Notes: generated by a model not told the origin, from the sequence alone. Shown: positions 15,983-24,846, counted from the stretch's first letter. The stretch is 52,091 nucleotides of DNA from CAXRBC01 sp041158045 (GCA_041158045.1 JBEBCD010000043.1:1-52091); one strand, 5' to 3'. Numbers and translations are program-made.

Positions 15983-15985
15983 GTT
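15980..15985 (+). promoter_or_regulatory. -10 box for pepA, built on an upstream stop codon
   Basis: TAGGTT starts with the adenosyltransferase TAG stop and ends 7 nt before the ATG at 15993. A GGAGG at 15973-15977 is 15 nt from the ATG, too distant to be a normal Shine-Dalgarno sequence. Confidence 0.6.
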
Positions 15986-15992
15986 CTCCGAG

Positions 15993-17453
15993 ATGGTCGG
16001 TTTGCAGGTCACCGTCGAGCGCCGCGCACCGCGTGCCGCGGGCGCGGTCGGCGTCATCGTCCCCGCGCGGGGCGCCGTGCCGCGCGAGATCCCGCTGTCC
16101 CGCGCCCAGCTCGCGGCGATGGGCTTCGAGGGCAAGTCCGGGCAGGTCGCGTCGATCCCCGGCCGCGGTGGCGCCATCGTCGTGGCGGTCGGCGTCGGCG
16201 ACCCGCGCGCCCTCGACGCCGCGGCGCTGCGCACCGTGGCCGCGCAGATGGCGCGCGCGGCGGCCTCGCACGCGCACCTCGCCACCGACCTCGCCACCCA
16301 CGGCCGCGGCGACCGCGCCGCCATCGCGCAGGCCGTGGTGGAGGGCCTCCGGCTCGCGACCCACCGCTACGACGCGCTGAAGGGGGACAAGGGCGCGACG
16401 CCCGCGCTCGCGCACGTCAGCCTCGTCGCCCCCGCCGCCGCGCAGGCCGCGCTGCGCCGGGGCGTCGCGCGCGGCACGACGATCGCCGACGCGGTGTGCC
16501 TGGCGCGCGACCTGGCCAACATGCCGCCCGCCTACCTCACCGCGCGCATGCTCGCCGACCGCGCCGTCGCGCTCGCCGGCGCGACGGGGCTGCGCGCCGA
16601 GGTGTTCAACAAGGACCAGCTGCTCGCCATGGGCTGCGGGGGCATGATCGGGGTCAACCAGGGCAGCGTCGAGCCGCCCCGGATGGTGCGCCTCACCTAC
16701 GCCGCCGGCGGCCGCGGCAAGCGCCCGCACCTCGTGCTCGTCGGCAAGGGCGTGATGTACGACTCGGGCGGCATCAGCCTCAAGCCCTCCGACCCGTCCC
16801 ACGCGATGATGAAGGCCGACATGAGCGGCGCCGCCGCGGTGCTCGCGACCATGGCGTCGCTGCGCGCCCTCGGGTGCCGCGCCGACGTGACCGGCTACCT
16901 CATGTGCACGGACAACCTGCCGTCGGGCAGCGCGCTCAAGATGGGCGACGTCATCACGATCCGCAACGGCAAGACCGTCGAGATCCACAACACGGATGCC
17001 GAGGGGCGCCTCATCCTCGCCGACGGCCTCTCGCTCGCCGCGGAGCAGGAGCCCGACGCCATCGTCGATATCGCGACGCTCACGGGCGCCTGCGCCCGTG
17101 CGCTCGGGCCGCACATGGCCGGCGTGATGGGCAACCAGCAGGGGATCGTCGACCAGCTCCTCGCCGCCGCGGGCCGCACGCAGGAGAAGCTCTGGCAGCT
17201 CCCGCTCGAGCGCGAGTACCGCAAGATGATCGACTCCTACATCGCCGACATGAAGAACGTCGGCGGCGCGGACGCCGGGGCGATCACGGCGGCGCTGTTC
17301 CTCGACGAGTTCACCGACGGTCGCCCGTGGGCGCACCTCGACATCGCGGGCCCCATGTGGGCCGACGCCGACGGCGGCTGGCTGCAGCGCGGAGCGACCG
17401 GGTACGGCACGCGCCTGCTCATCGACCTCGCCGAGCACTTCACCGCGCCCTGA
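15993..17453 (+). CDS. pepA: Leucyl aminopeptidase (M17, PepA family)
   Basis: A 486-aa M17 metallo-aminopeptidase. The C-terminal catalytic domain carries the dimetal site: Lys and Asp in VGKGVMYDSGGISLKP, Asp in MKADMSGAAAV, and Asp/Glu plus the catalytic Arg in NTDAEGRLILADGL. The substrate-site segment DNLPSG precedes KMGDVI. The N-terminal domain is divergent, as usual. It is cytoplasmic and removes N-terminal residues from peptides. The signature VGKG is followed by MYDSGG where most members have LTFDTGG, a mild substitution. The stop overlaps the probable CTG start of the sirtuin gene. Confidence 0.94.
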   Translation: MVGLQVTVERRAPRAAGAVGVIVPARGAVPREIPLSRAQLAAMGFEGKSGQVASIPGRGGAIVVAVGVGDPRALDAAALRTVAAQMARAAASHAHLATDLATHGRGDRAAIAQAVVEGLRLATHRYDALKGDKGATPALAHVSLVAPAAAQAALRRGVARGTTIADAVCLARDLANMPPAYLTARMLADRAVALAGATGLRAEVFNKDQLLAMGCGGMIGVNQGSVEPPRMVRLTYAAGGRGKRPHLVLVGKGVMYDSGGISLKPSDPSHAMMKADMSGAAAVLATMASLRALGCRADVTGYLMCTDNLPSGSALKMGDVITIRNGKTVEIHNTDAEGRLILADGLSLAAEQEPDAIVDIATLTGACARALGPHMAGVMGNQQGIVDQLLAAAGRTQEKLWQLPLEREYRKMIDSYIADMKNVGGADAGAITAALFLDEFTDGRPWAHLDIAGPMWADADGGWLQRGATGYGTRLLIDLAEHFTAP

Positions 17454-18283
17454 GCGACGCCCGCGCCGCGCGCGGCGGCGCCGCGATCCCGCCCGCGGAC
17501 CCGTCCCTCCTCGCCGCGGCACGCGATGCCGTCCGCGCGGCCCGGCGCGTGACGGTGCTCTCCGGGGCGGGCATCTCCACCGACTCGGGCATCCCCGACT
17601 TCCGGGGGCCCGCGGGAGTCTGGACGCGCGACCCCGACGCCGAGCGGGCGTCGACGCTCTCGCACTACCTCGCGGAGCCGGGACTGCGGCGCGCGGCGTG
17701 GCGCAACCGCGCCCGGTGGTTCGCCCGCGATCCGGTGCCCAACGCGGGGCACGCGGCGATCGTCGCGCTCGAGCGGCGCGGCGTGCTGCGCGGCGTGGTG
17801 ACGCAGAACGTCGACGGCCTCCACCAGCGGGCCGGCACCGACCCGGCGCTCGTGCACGAGGTGCACGGATCGATCCTCTCCACGCGCTGCTGGGGATGCG
17901 GCGATCGGCGCCCGATGCCCGAGGCGCTCGCGCGCGTGGCCGCGGGCGAGGACGACCCGCCGTGCCGCGCCTGCGGCGGGATCCTCAAGAGCGACACGAT
18001 CCTCTTCGGACAGTCGCTCGAGCCGGCGGTGATCGACGCCGCACTGCGCACCGCGGAGGACTGCGACGTGCTGCTCGCCGTCGGCTCGACGTTGTCGGTG
18101 TACCCGGCGGCCAACTGCGTGCCGCGCGCGCGTGCCGCCGGTGCGCGCGTCGTGATCGTGAACGGACAGCCGACCGAGATGGACGGCCATGCGGAGATCG
18201 CGATCGTCGCGTCGCTGTCGGAGGCGCTCCCCGTGATCTGCGACGCCCCGGCGGCGCCGGCGCGCGGACCGGCGGTAGGCTGA
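17450..18283 (+). CDS. NAD-dependent protein deacylase (sirtuin, Sir2/CobB type)
   Basis: A protein of about 277 aa with all sirtuin landmarks: NAD-binding GAGISTDSGIPDFRG, TQNVDGLHQRAG, the catalytic His in HEVHGS, a zinc site made of two CxxC pairs (CWGC and CRAC), and GSTLSVYPAA. The start is a problem. No ATG, GTG or TTG lies between the upstream stop and the first conserved strand. The best candidate is a CTG at 17450 that overlaps the pepA TGA (CTGA), giving an N-terminus LSDARAARGG. A later GTG would remove the first helix. The end leads directly into the promoter of the rhodanese-MoeB gene. Confidence 0.88.
   Translation: MSDARAARGGAAIPPADPSLLAAARDAVRAARRVTVLSGAGISTDSGIPDFRGPAGVWTRDPDAERASTLSHYLAEPGLRRAAWRNRARWFARDPVPNAGHAAIVALERRGVLRGVVTQNVDGLHQRAGTDPALVHEVHGSILSTRCWGCGDRRPMPEALARVAAGEDDPPCRACGGILKSDTILFGQSLEPAVIDAALRTAEDCDVLLAVGSTLSVYPAANCVPRARAAGARVVIVNGQPTEMDGHAEIAIVASLSEALPVICDAPAAPARGPAVG
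18276..18281 (+). promoter_or_regulatory. -10 box for the rhodanese-MoeB gene
   Basis: TAGGCT ends 9 nt before the ATG at 18291. Its final T is the first base of the sirtuin TGA stop. Confidence 0.55.
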
Positions 18284-18290
18284 CCCGTCC

Positions 18291-19457
18291 ATGACGACGT
18301 TCCGCGACCTGCTCGCGGCCGCCAAGGCCCAGATCGTGGAGATCGAGACCGCCGACGCGGCGGCACGCATCGCCGAGCCGGGCACCGTCGTGCTCGACGT
18401 GCGCGAGCCCGACGAGTACGAGCAGGGCGCCCTCGCCGGCGTCGTGCACATCCCGCGGGGACACCTCGAAGCCCAGATCGAGTCGCGAGTCCCCGACAAG
18501 GCGACGCCCATCGTCGTGTACTGCGCCGGCGGCGTGCGCAGCGCCTTCGCCACGCAGACGCTGCGGCAGCTCGGCTACGCGCGCGCCGAGAGCATGGCCG
18601 GCGGATTCGGCAAGTGGAAGGACGAGGGCCGCCCGTGGGCGCGCCCCGCGCTCCTCACGCCCGAGCAGCGCGAGCGCTACCAGCGCCACCTGCTCCTCCC
18701 CGAGGTCGGCACCGAGGGCCAGGCGCGCCTGCTCGCGAGCAAGGTGCTGCTCCTCGGCGCCGGCGGCCTCGGGTCGCCCGCCGCGCTCTACCTCGCCGCC
18801 GCCGGCGTCGGCACGCTCGGCATCGTCGACATGGACGTGGTCGACGCGTCCAACCTCCAGCGGCAGATCCTCCACAACGTGGACCGCGTGGGGGAGCGCA
18901 AGGTCGACTCGGCCAAGAAGACCCTCACGATGCTCAACCCCGACGTGGACGTCGTCACCTACGACGTGCGGCTCTCCGCGGACAACGTGATGGACGTGAT
19001 CGCCGGCTACGACGTCATCGTCGACGGCGCGGACAACTTCCCGAGCCGCTACCTGCTCAACGACGCGAGCGTCAAGCTCGGCATCCCCGTCGTGCACGGC
19101 TCGATCTTTCGCTTCGAGGGCATGGTGAGCGTCTTCCACCCGCTGGAGGGCCCGACCTACCGCGACATGGTGCCCGAGCCGCCGCCGGCCGAGCTCGCCC
19201 CGAGCTGCGCCGAGGCGGGCGTGCTCGGCGTGCTCCCCGGCATCGTCGGGTCGATCCAGGCGCTCGAGGCGCTCAAGCTGCTGCTCGGCCTCGGCGACGG
19301 GCTCGTCGGCCGGATCCTCGCGATCGACACGACCGACATGAGCTTCCGCACGTTCACCCTGCGCCGCGACCCGGCCAACGAGGTGACGTGGGCCAACCGC
19401 GACCGCATCCAGATCCGGGATCTGGAGGGGTCGTGCGCGCCGTGGCTCTCGCACTGA
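18291..19457 (+). CDS. Rhodanese - ThiF/MoeB adenylyltransferase fusion
   Basis: A 388-aa protein with a rhodanese domain first (about 15-115, persulfide Cys78 in VVYCAGGVRS) and an E1-like ThiF/MoeB domain after it (about 122-388, ATP loop GAGGLGSPA at 156-164, Asn188/Arg191 in SNLQRQ, Cys306 in PSCAEAG). Such proteins adenylate and thiolate the C-terminal Gly of small ubiquitin-like sulfur carriers (MoaD, ThiS, CysO). The domain order is the reverse of the familiar MoeZ, where rhodanese is C-terminal. The two zinc CxxC pairs of MoeB are both gone: the first reads PTYRDM (288-293) and the second PANEVTW (361-367). No sulfur-carrier gene is adjacent, so the partner is unknown. Confidence 0.9.
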   Translation: MTTFRDLLAAAKAQIVEIETADAAARIAEPGTVVLDVREPDEYEQGALAGVVHIPRGHLEAQIESRVPDKATPIVVYCAGGVRSAFATQTLRQLGYARAESMAGGFGKWKDEGRPWARPALLTPEQRERYQRHLLLPEVGTEGQARLLASKVLLLGAGGLGSPAALYLAAAGVGTLGIVDMDVVDASNLQRQILHNVDRVGERKVDSAKKTLTMLNPDVDVVTYDVRLSADNVMDVIAGYDVIVDGADNFPSRYLLNDASVKLGIPVVHGSIFRFEGMVSVFHPLEGPTYRDMVPEPPPAELAPSCAEAGVLGVLPGIVGSIQALEALKLLLGLGDGLVGRILAIDTTDMSFRTFTLRRDPANEVTWANRDRIQIRDLEGSCAPWLSH

Positions 19458-19470
19458 CCCGCGCGGGGTC

Positions 19471-20619
19471 GTGACGCACTTCGCCGTCGTCGGCGCCGGC
19501 TTCTCGGGCGCCGTCGCCGCGCGCGAGCTGGCGGAGGCGGGCCACGACGTCGACGTCTTCGACGTCCGCGACCACGTGGCGGGCAACTGCCACACGCGGC
19601 GGCACGAGACCGGCGTGCTCGTGCACGTCTACGGGCCCCACATCTTCCACACGCCGCACCAGCGCGTCTGGGACTACGTGCGACGCTTCGCCACGATGCG
19701 CCCGTACCGGCACCGCGTGCGCGCGATCGTGCGCGACCGTGCGTACCAGATGCCGATGAACCTCGGGCTCATCAACTCGTTCTTCGGCACCTCGATGACG
19801 CCGGAGCAGGCGGAGCGGTACGTCGCCGGCAAGGCCGACGCCACGATCGTCGACCCCGCGTCGTTCGAGGAGCAGGCGCTGCGGCTCGTCGGGCGCGAGC
19901 TCTACGAGGCCTTCTTCGCCGGCTACACCCGCAAGCAGTGGGGCGTCGACCCCCGCGAGCTGCCCGCGAGCATCCTCGCGCGCCTGCCGCTGCGCTTCAC
20001 CGACGACGACTCGTACTTCTCCCATCCCTACCAGGGCATCCCGGAGGGCGGCTACACGCCGATCGTCGAGGCGATCCTCGACCATCCGCGCGTGCGCGTG
20101 CACCTCTCGCGCGCCATCGGTCGCGCCGAGCTCGCGGCGTTCGACCACGCCCTGTGGACGGGGCCGATCGACGCGTACTTCGGGCACGCCCACGGCCGCC
20201 TCGGGTACCGCACGCTCGACTTCGTGCCCGAGGTCGCCGACGGGGACTTCCAGGGGTGCCCGGTGGTCAACTACTGCGACGCCGACGTGCCGTGGACGCG
20301 CATCACGGAGCACAAGCACTTCGCGCCGTGGGAGACGCACGCGCGCACGATCGTGTACCGCGAGTACAGCCGCGAGTGCGGCCCCGACGACGTGCCCTAC
20401 TACCCGATCCGCCTCGTGCGCGAGAAGGCGCAACTCGGCGAGTACGTGCGGCTCGCGCGCGCGGAGCGCGGGGTCACCTTCCTCGGGCGCCTCGGCACCT
20501 ACCGTTATCTCGACATGGACGCGACCATCCACGAGGCCCTCGGCCTCGTCGACGCGCTCATCGCCGCGATCGGCGAGGGGCGACCCATGCCGGCGTTCGC
20601 CGTCGACCCGCTCGCGTGA
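19471..20619 (+). CDS. glf: UDP-galactopyranose mutase
   Basis: A 382-aa flavoenzyme that converts UDP-galactopyranose to UDP-galactofuranose. Visible are the FAD motif GAGFSGAVAA at residues 8-17, the family segment VYGPHIFHT, FFGTSMTPEQA, the substrate loop region KQWGVDPRELPASI, and the signature NYCDADVPWTRITEHKHF with its substrate-binding Arg. Length is typical. It starts at GTG, 13 nt after the MoeB-like gene, with no clear -10 box, and probably relies on readthrough. The next gene is a GlfT2-like transferase that would use the product, so the pair forms a galactofuranose module. Confidence 0.95.
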   Translation: MTHFAVVGAGFSGAVAARELAEAGHDVDVFDVRDHVAGNCHTRRHETGVLVHVYGPHIFHTPHQRVWDYVRRFATMRPYRHRVRAIVRDRAYQMPMNLGLINSFFGTSMTPEQAERYVAGKADATIVDPASFEEQALRLVGRELYEAFFAGYTRKQWGVDPRELPASILARLPLRFTDDDSYFSHPYQGIPEGGYTPIVEAILDHPRVRVHLSRAIGRAELAAFDHALWTGPIDAYFGHAHGRLGYRTLDFVPEVADGDFQGCPVVNYCDADVPWTRITEHKHFAPWETHARTIVYREYSRECGPDDVPYYPIRLVREKAQLGEYVRLARAERGVTFLGRLGTYRYLDMDATIHEALGLVDALIAAIGEGRPMPAFAVDPLA

Positions 20620-22376
20620 GCGACGCCCGCGGGGCCGCCTCGCTGCTCCAGCGCACCCTCCCGGCGCCCGCGACCGAGACCGAGCCGACGCTCTACGAGC
20701 GCCGCGCCGACGGCGCGACCACCTACGACACGGCGTTCGGCGCCTTCCACCTCGGGCGCTGGCGGCGCCTCACCGACGTGGGCCGCCTCGCCGTCGCGGT
20801 CGACGCGCCCGGGGCGCACCGCGTCGAGGTCGTGGCGGTGGCCGCGCGCCGCGGGCCACGCCCGCGGCGGCGCGAGTGGGTCGCGGCGGCCGCCGACCTG
20901 CGCGACGGCGCGGCGACGCTGGAGCTCGGCGACGTCCGCGGCCCCGGGCTGCGCCGCGCGGGCGTGCTGTGGCTGCGCATCCTCGGCGGGGACGAGTCGC
21001 GGCTGCGCGAGGCCCGCTGGACGACCGACGCACCCGGGCGCGAGGTGCGCCTCGCGCTCTCCATCACCACGTTCCGGCGCGAGGACTACGTGCTCCCGAC
21101 GATCCGGCGCGTGCTCGCGCTCGTCGCGGCCGAGCCCGCGCTGCGCGGGACGACCCGCCTCGTCGTGGTGGACAACGCGCGCTCGCTGCGCGTGGACGCG
21201 CCCGCCGACGCCCCCCTCGAGGTGGTCCCCAACCCCAACCTCGGGGGTGCCGGCGGCTTCGCCCGCGGCTTGATGCACGCGCGCGAGCGTGGGTGGGCGA
21301 CGCACGTCGTCTTCATGGACGACGACATCTCGCTCGAGCCGGAGGCCCTCGTGCGCACCATGGGGCTCCTGCGCCACGCGCGCGACCCTCGCCTGTGCGT
21401 GCACGGCGCGATGCTGAGCGAGGAGCGACGCTGGATGCAGTTCGAGGCCGGGAGCCGGTACCGGTGGCGCTCGCTGTACCCGCTGCGGGCCATCGGTCGG
21501 GAGGACGACCTGCGCGAGCGCCGCCTCGCGGTGCGCGACGCGCGTGAGCGCCGCTTCGCCTACACGGCGTGGTGGTTCACCGCCTTCCCCGTGTGGCTCA
21601 CGCGCGACTACCCGCTGCCCGTCTTCGTCCGCGGCGACGACGTCGGCTTCGGGCTCATGCACACGGGCCGCCACACCGTGACGCTCAACGGCGTCGTCGT
21701 CTGGCACGCCGACTTCGGGCTCAAGAACAACCCGTCGTCGCTGCTGTACGAGAAGCGCAACTTCGCGATCATCGACACCCTCGTCTTCGGGCGGCACCGC
21801 TGGTGGCACCTCGCCCGCCGATTCGTCGCGCTGTGCTTCCGCAACCTCTTCTCGTTCCGCTACGCGAGCACCGAGTACATGATCCGCGGCATGCGCGCGT
21901 ACCTCGCGGGGCCGGGCCACCTCGCGGCGCTCGACCATGGTGCGTTCCACGACGAGATCCGCGTCGTGGCGGAGGAGCGGCCACGACCGCTCGACGCCGC
22001 GCTCTCCGCGGTGCCCCGCTCGAGGCCGTTGCCCAAGGTCGTGCGGCTCGTCGGCTTCCTCCTCGCGGTGCCGCTCCTCGGCGGGTACCTGCTGCCGCGC
22101 GCACTGCGCTCGGGGCGCCTGCGGACCGCCCCGATCGACTCGCGCGCCGTCGGGCTCGCCGTGCGCCACGACCGGATCCTCTACCGCCACGACCGCCTCG
22201 ACGAGGGGTTCGTCTGCGAGCGGGACCGACGGAGGTTCTTCCTGCTCCTCGGCGAGGTCGCGCGCGTCGTCGTGGACCTCGCCCGGCACTCGCGGCGCGT
22301 GCGTCGCGAGTGGCGCGCCGCTTACCCGACGCTCGTCGGCGCCGATGCCTGGCGCCGACGCTTCGCGGGGGTCTAG
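20616..22376 (+). CDS. GlfT2-like galactofuranosyltransferase
   Basis: A 586-aa GT-A (family 2) glycosyltransferase resembling mycobacterial GlfT2. An N-terminal beta-sandwich of about 145 residues precedes the catalytic domain. Key residues align with GlfT2: the metal-binding DDD at 235-237 (FMDDDISLEPE), WW at 319-320, catalytic Asp in GDDVGFG (341-342) and His364 in WHADFGLK. A C-terminal helical part includes one possible membrane-associated segment (around VGFLLAVPLLGGYLLP). GTG overlaps the glf stop (GTGA), so it is coupled to its donor-making enzyme. The acceptor is unknown. GlfT1 and rhamnosyltransferase genes are not in the window. Confidence 0.9.
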   Translation: MSDARGAASLLQRTLPAPATETEPTLYERRADGATTYDTAFGAFHLGRWRRLTDVGRLAVAVDAPGAHRVEVVAVAARRGPRPRRREWVAAAADLRDGAATLELGDVRGPGLRRAGVLWLRILGGDESRLREARWTTDAPGREVRLALSITTFRREDYVLPTIRRVLALVAAEPALRGTTRLVVVDNARSLRVDAPADAPLEVVPNPNLGGAGGFARGLMHARERGWATHVVFMDDDISLEPEALVRTMGLLRHARDPRLCVHGAMLSEERRWMQFEAGSRYRWRSLYPLRAIGREDDLRERRLAVRDARERRFAYTAWWFTAFPVWLTRDYPLPVFVRGDDVGFGLMHTGRHTVTLNGVVVWHADFGLKNNPSSLLYEKRNFAIIDTLVFGRHRWWHLARRFVALCFRNLFSFRYASTEYMIRGMRAYLAGPGHLAALDHGAFHDEIRVVAEERPRPLDAALSAVPRSRPLPKVVRLVGFLLAVPLLGGYLLPRALRSGRLRTAPIDSRAVGLAVRHDRILYRHDRLDEGFVCERDRRRFFLLLGEVARVVVDLARHSRRVRREWRAAYPTLVGADAWRRRFAGV

Positions 22377-24784
22377 CCGCCGGCCGCGGCGGACGCGGCG
22401 AGGAGCGCGAGCCAGGTCGTGCGGTCCAGCTCGCCCGTCTGGCGCAGGCCGACGACCTTCTGGAAGCGGCGCACCTGCTTGGCCGTGCCCGAGCCGTAGA
22501 TCCCGTCGGCGGCCATGCGCACCTTGAGCACGCGCGCGAGCGCGGTCTGCGCCGTCGCCACGGTGGCGTGGCGCGCGCCGGCGCGCAGCGCGAACGCGGC
22601 GGGGTCGAGGCCGAGCCGTGCGAGCACGTCCGCGTCGGCGACGCCGTCGGCGGGGAGGCCCTGCGTCTCCTCGAAGCGCGCGACCGCGGCCACCGTGCCC
22701 TTGCCGAGCACGCCGTCGGTGGCGAGTCGCTCCCGCTTGCGCAGGCCGAGGGCCGCGTTGAGCGCCCGCTGCAGGTCGGCAACCGGGGTGCCGCGGTTGC
22801 CCTGCACGAGCGGCACGGCGAGCGGCACGACGTCGGCGGTGCCGGCGGCGATCGTGCCGGCGTCGCGCAGCGCGTCGAGCTCGCGGCGCAGGAACATGGC
22901 GAACTCGGCGCGGCCCGTCGTCGTGAGGTGCACGTCGTCGCGGAACCACCGGTCGCGGTCGCCCCCCGCGCTCGCGGCGTTCCAGTCGAGGACCGACACG
23001 TTGGGGTACGTCACTGCGGCGGCGGCGAGCGCGGCGTTGGCCACGTCGTAGCCCGCGCTCGCGCGGCGGGTCGAGAGGTTGACGAAGACGATGCGGCGCA
23101 CGCCGCGGGCGTTGAAGGCGGTGACGACCTGCGCGACGTCCCCCGCGATCGTCGAGGGGTCGTCGTTGTAGCCGAGCTGGACGATGGCGACGGCGGGGAG
23201 GGACTCGGCCGACAGCGAGTTGACGACGCCGATCGCGTCGGGTTGCCCCTTGTCGGGCGCCACGCAGCCGGCCCCGACCATGCAGCGGTTGGACAGGGCC
23301 TGGAAGTTGACCGACGGGTACGCGGGCGACACGACGGCGCCCCACTCCGCGGCGATGGACTCGCCGACGGAGTCGCCGATGAAGAGCATCGCGCCGACGG
23401 GCGCGGCCTCGAGCGGCGCGCCGTAGACCGCCGTCGCCCCGTACCACGGCGCCGGCAGGTCGAAGGCCGAGCGGAAGTCCCAGCCCGACATCGTCACCGC
23501 GCCCGTGGTGCCCGCGATCGTCACCTGCGTCGTGTACCCGCCGAAGTCGCCGCCCTGGCCGTCGTGCGCCGTCGTGACGGCTGCGAGCGCACCGATCTGC
23601 GGGTACCGCGCGGCGATCGCCGTGGCGGACAGCACGCGCGTCCAGACCATGAGCGAGGAGTTGGCGGCGAGGTCGCCCTCGTCGGCCTGCGCGGGGAAGG
23701 CGCCGCCGGCCGTGCGCCCGCCGTTGGAGGACGAGAACTCGGTGCGCACGACGGGGCCGGCGCCGCCGCCCGCGCGCACGACCACGCCGCTCGTCTCGGC
23801 CACGGCACGGTCGGTGAGGGGGTGCTCGAGCACCGACGGCGTCGCGCCGGGCGAGGAGCGCAGCGCGGCGCCCCCGTAGACCTGGCAGTCCTGCGAGTCG
23901 CAGGTGCGGGCGAGGCCCGCGTAACGGTTCTCGGTCGCGGCGTAGGACCGGGCGGCCACGGCCTGGGCGCGCAGGGCGTGCATGCCCGCCCCGCCGGCGG
24001 CCTCGCCCCAGGTCGCGGGGGACTCGCGCGGCACGACGCCGCGCAGGTAGTCGTCCATGCGCACGAGGTTGATCGTGCGGTTCTCGTTGCGGGCGTTGTT
24101 GGTGGCGCGCACCACGCCGCGGTAGTAGCGGACGTTGACGCCGCCGCCGCGCGGCTCGCAGAGGCCGACGGCCGACGTCGGCGCCGCAGCGGGGTCGAGG
24201 CTGCCGTCGGTGGCGAACGAGGCGCCCTCGGCGAACTCGCCGACGAGCGTCCAGCCCGCGCCGCCGAGGTCGGTGCCCTCCGCGGGGCAGGCGCGCGTGC
24301 CCGATCCCCACACCTGGTAGACGCGCTGCGCGCCCGACTTCTCGCGCGCGACCATCGCGGCCCATCGGCGCCCCTGGTCGGGGTCCTCGAGGAGTCGCAG
24401 CGAGCCGTCGTCGCCGACGACCGCGGTCTGGCGCGCGTAGATGCCGACGCGCTTGGCGTCCATCGCGGTGAGCACGACGCTCATCTCCTGCTGGGGCGCG
24501 TCCAGCACGCCGCGGGCGTTGCCCGTCGCACCGCCGTAGTAGAAGTCGACGATCTGCTCCCAGCCCCAGCCGCGCTGGGTCGCCCAGCCGTACGCGCCGA
24601 ACTGGCTGAGCCCGCGACCGTGGCCGAAGCCGCGGCCCGTGACGACGATGCCGCCCGGGAGGCGGCCCTCGTCCGCGCGGGCGACCGACGCGGGGCCGAG
24701 CACCACCACGACGGTGGCCGCGGCGACGAGCGCCGACGAGATGCGTCGAAGGGTGGGGGTCATCCGGGGGAGATGAGTGGGCAC
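22373..24784 (-). CDS. Secreted SpoIID/LytB - SGNH hydrolase - peptidoglycan-binding mosaic protein
   Basis: An 803-aa secreted protein. A signal peptide (about 8-37, ending VARA) is followed by a SpoIID/LytB domain (about 45-430; GRGFGHGRGLSQFGAYGWA, DDYLRGVVPRESPATW, LRAQAVAARSYA), the fold of SpoIID-type glycan-strand lytic transglycosylases. Next is an SGNH/GDSL-type hydrolase domain (about 460-645; GDSV near 466, LGYNDD, and DVHL near 616), which would deacylate or esterify a glycan. Two PG_binding_1 repeats end the protein (about 660-725 and 735-800; LQRALN, DGVLGKGT, DGIYGSGT). All parts point to cell-wall remodelling. GTG 24784 is preferred because a GAAGGAG is 13 nt upstream; ATG 24763 is possible. 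Its TAG overlaps the convergent transferase stop (CTAG). Confidence 0.9.
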   Translation of the reverse strand: MPTHLPRMTPTLRRISSALVAAATVVVVLGPASVARADEGRLPGGIVVTGRGFGHGRGLSQFGAYGWATQRGWGWEQIVDFYYGGATGNARGVLDAPQQEMSVVLTAMDAKRVGIYARQTAVVGDDGSLRLLEDPDQGRRWAAMVAREKSGAQRVYQVWGSGTRACPAEGTDLGGAGWTLVGEFAEGASFATDGSLDPAAAPTSAVGLCEPRGGGVNVRYYRGVVRATNNARNENRTINLVRMDDYLRGVVPRESPATWGEAAGGAGMHALRAQAVAARSYAATENRYAGLARTCDSQDCQVYGGAALRSSPGATPSVLEHPLTDRAVAETSGVVVRAGGGAGPVVRTEFSSSNGGRTAGGAFPAQADEGDLAANSSLMVWTRVLSATAIAARYPQIGALAAVTTAHDGQGGDFGGYTTQVTIAGTTGAVTMSGWDFRSAFDLPAPWYGATAVYGAPLEAAPVGAMLFIGDSVGESIAAEWGAVVSPAYPSVNFQALSNRCMVGAGCVAPDKGQPDAIGVVNSLSAESLPAVAIVQLGYNDDPSTIAGDVAQVVTAFNARGVRRIVFVNLSTRRASAGYDVANAALAAAAVTYPNVSVLDWNAASAGGDRDRWFRDDVHLTTTGRAEFAMFLRRELDALRDAGTIAAGTADVVPLAVPLVQGNRGTPVADLQRALNAALGLRKRERLATDGVLGKGTVAAVARFEETQGLPADGVADADVLARLGLDPAAFALRAGARHATVATAQTALARVLKVRMAADGIYGSGTAKQVRRFQKVVGLRQTGELDRTTWLALLAASAAAGG

Positions 24785-24817
24785 GGCCGAGGAGGGACTC
24801 CTTCGCCCGCGCCGTCC

Positions 24818-24823
24818 ATCCTA
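24818..24823 (-). promoter_or_regulatory. -10 box for the SpoIID-SGNH gene
   Basis: TAGGAT on the minus strand ends 33 nt before the GTG, with GAAGGAG (24804 to 24798) in between. Unlike most promoters here, this one predicts a short leader with a Shine-Dalgarno sequence. Confidence 0.5.
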
Positions 24824-24846
24824 CGCGGCGCGCGCGCCGCGTCGCG

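Noticed and set aside
20505..24365. A 1286-codon open frame on the minus strand
   Set aside because: It covers glf, the GlfT2-like gene and the SpoIID gene in wrong frames. Its composition (Arg/Ala/His-rich, no domains) is typical of shadow frames in GC-rich DNA.
24785..24815. Inverted GGAG/CTCC sequence upstream of the SpoIID gene as an operator
   Set aside because: The arms are only 4 nt long and coincide with the purine-rich Shine-Dalgarno tract. No convincing operator symmetry remains.
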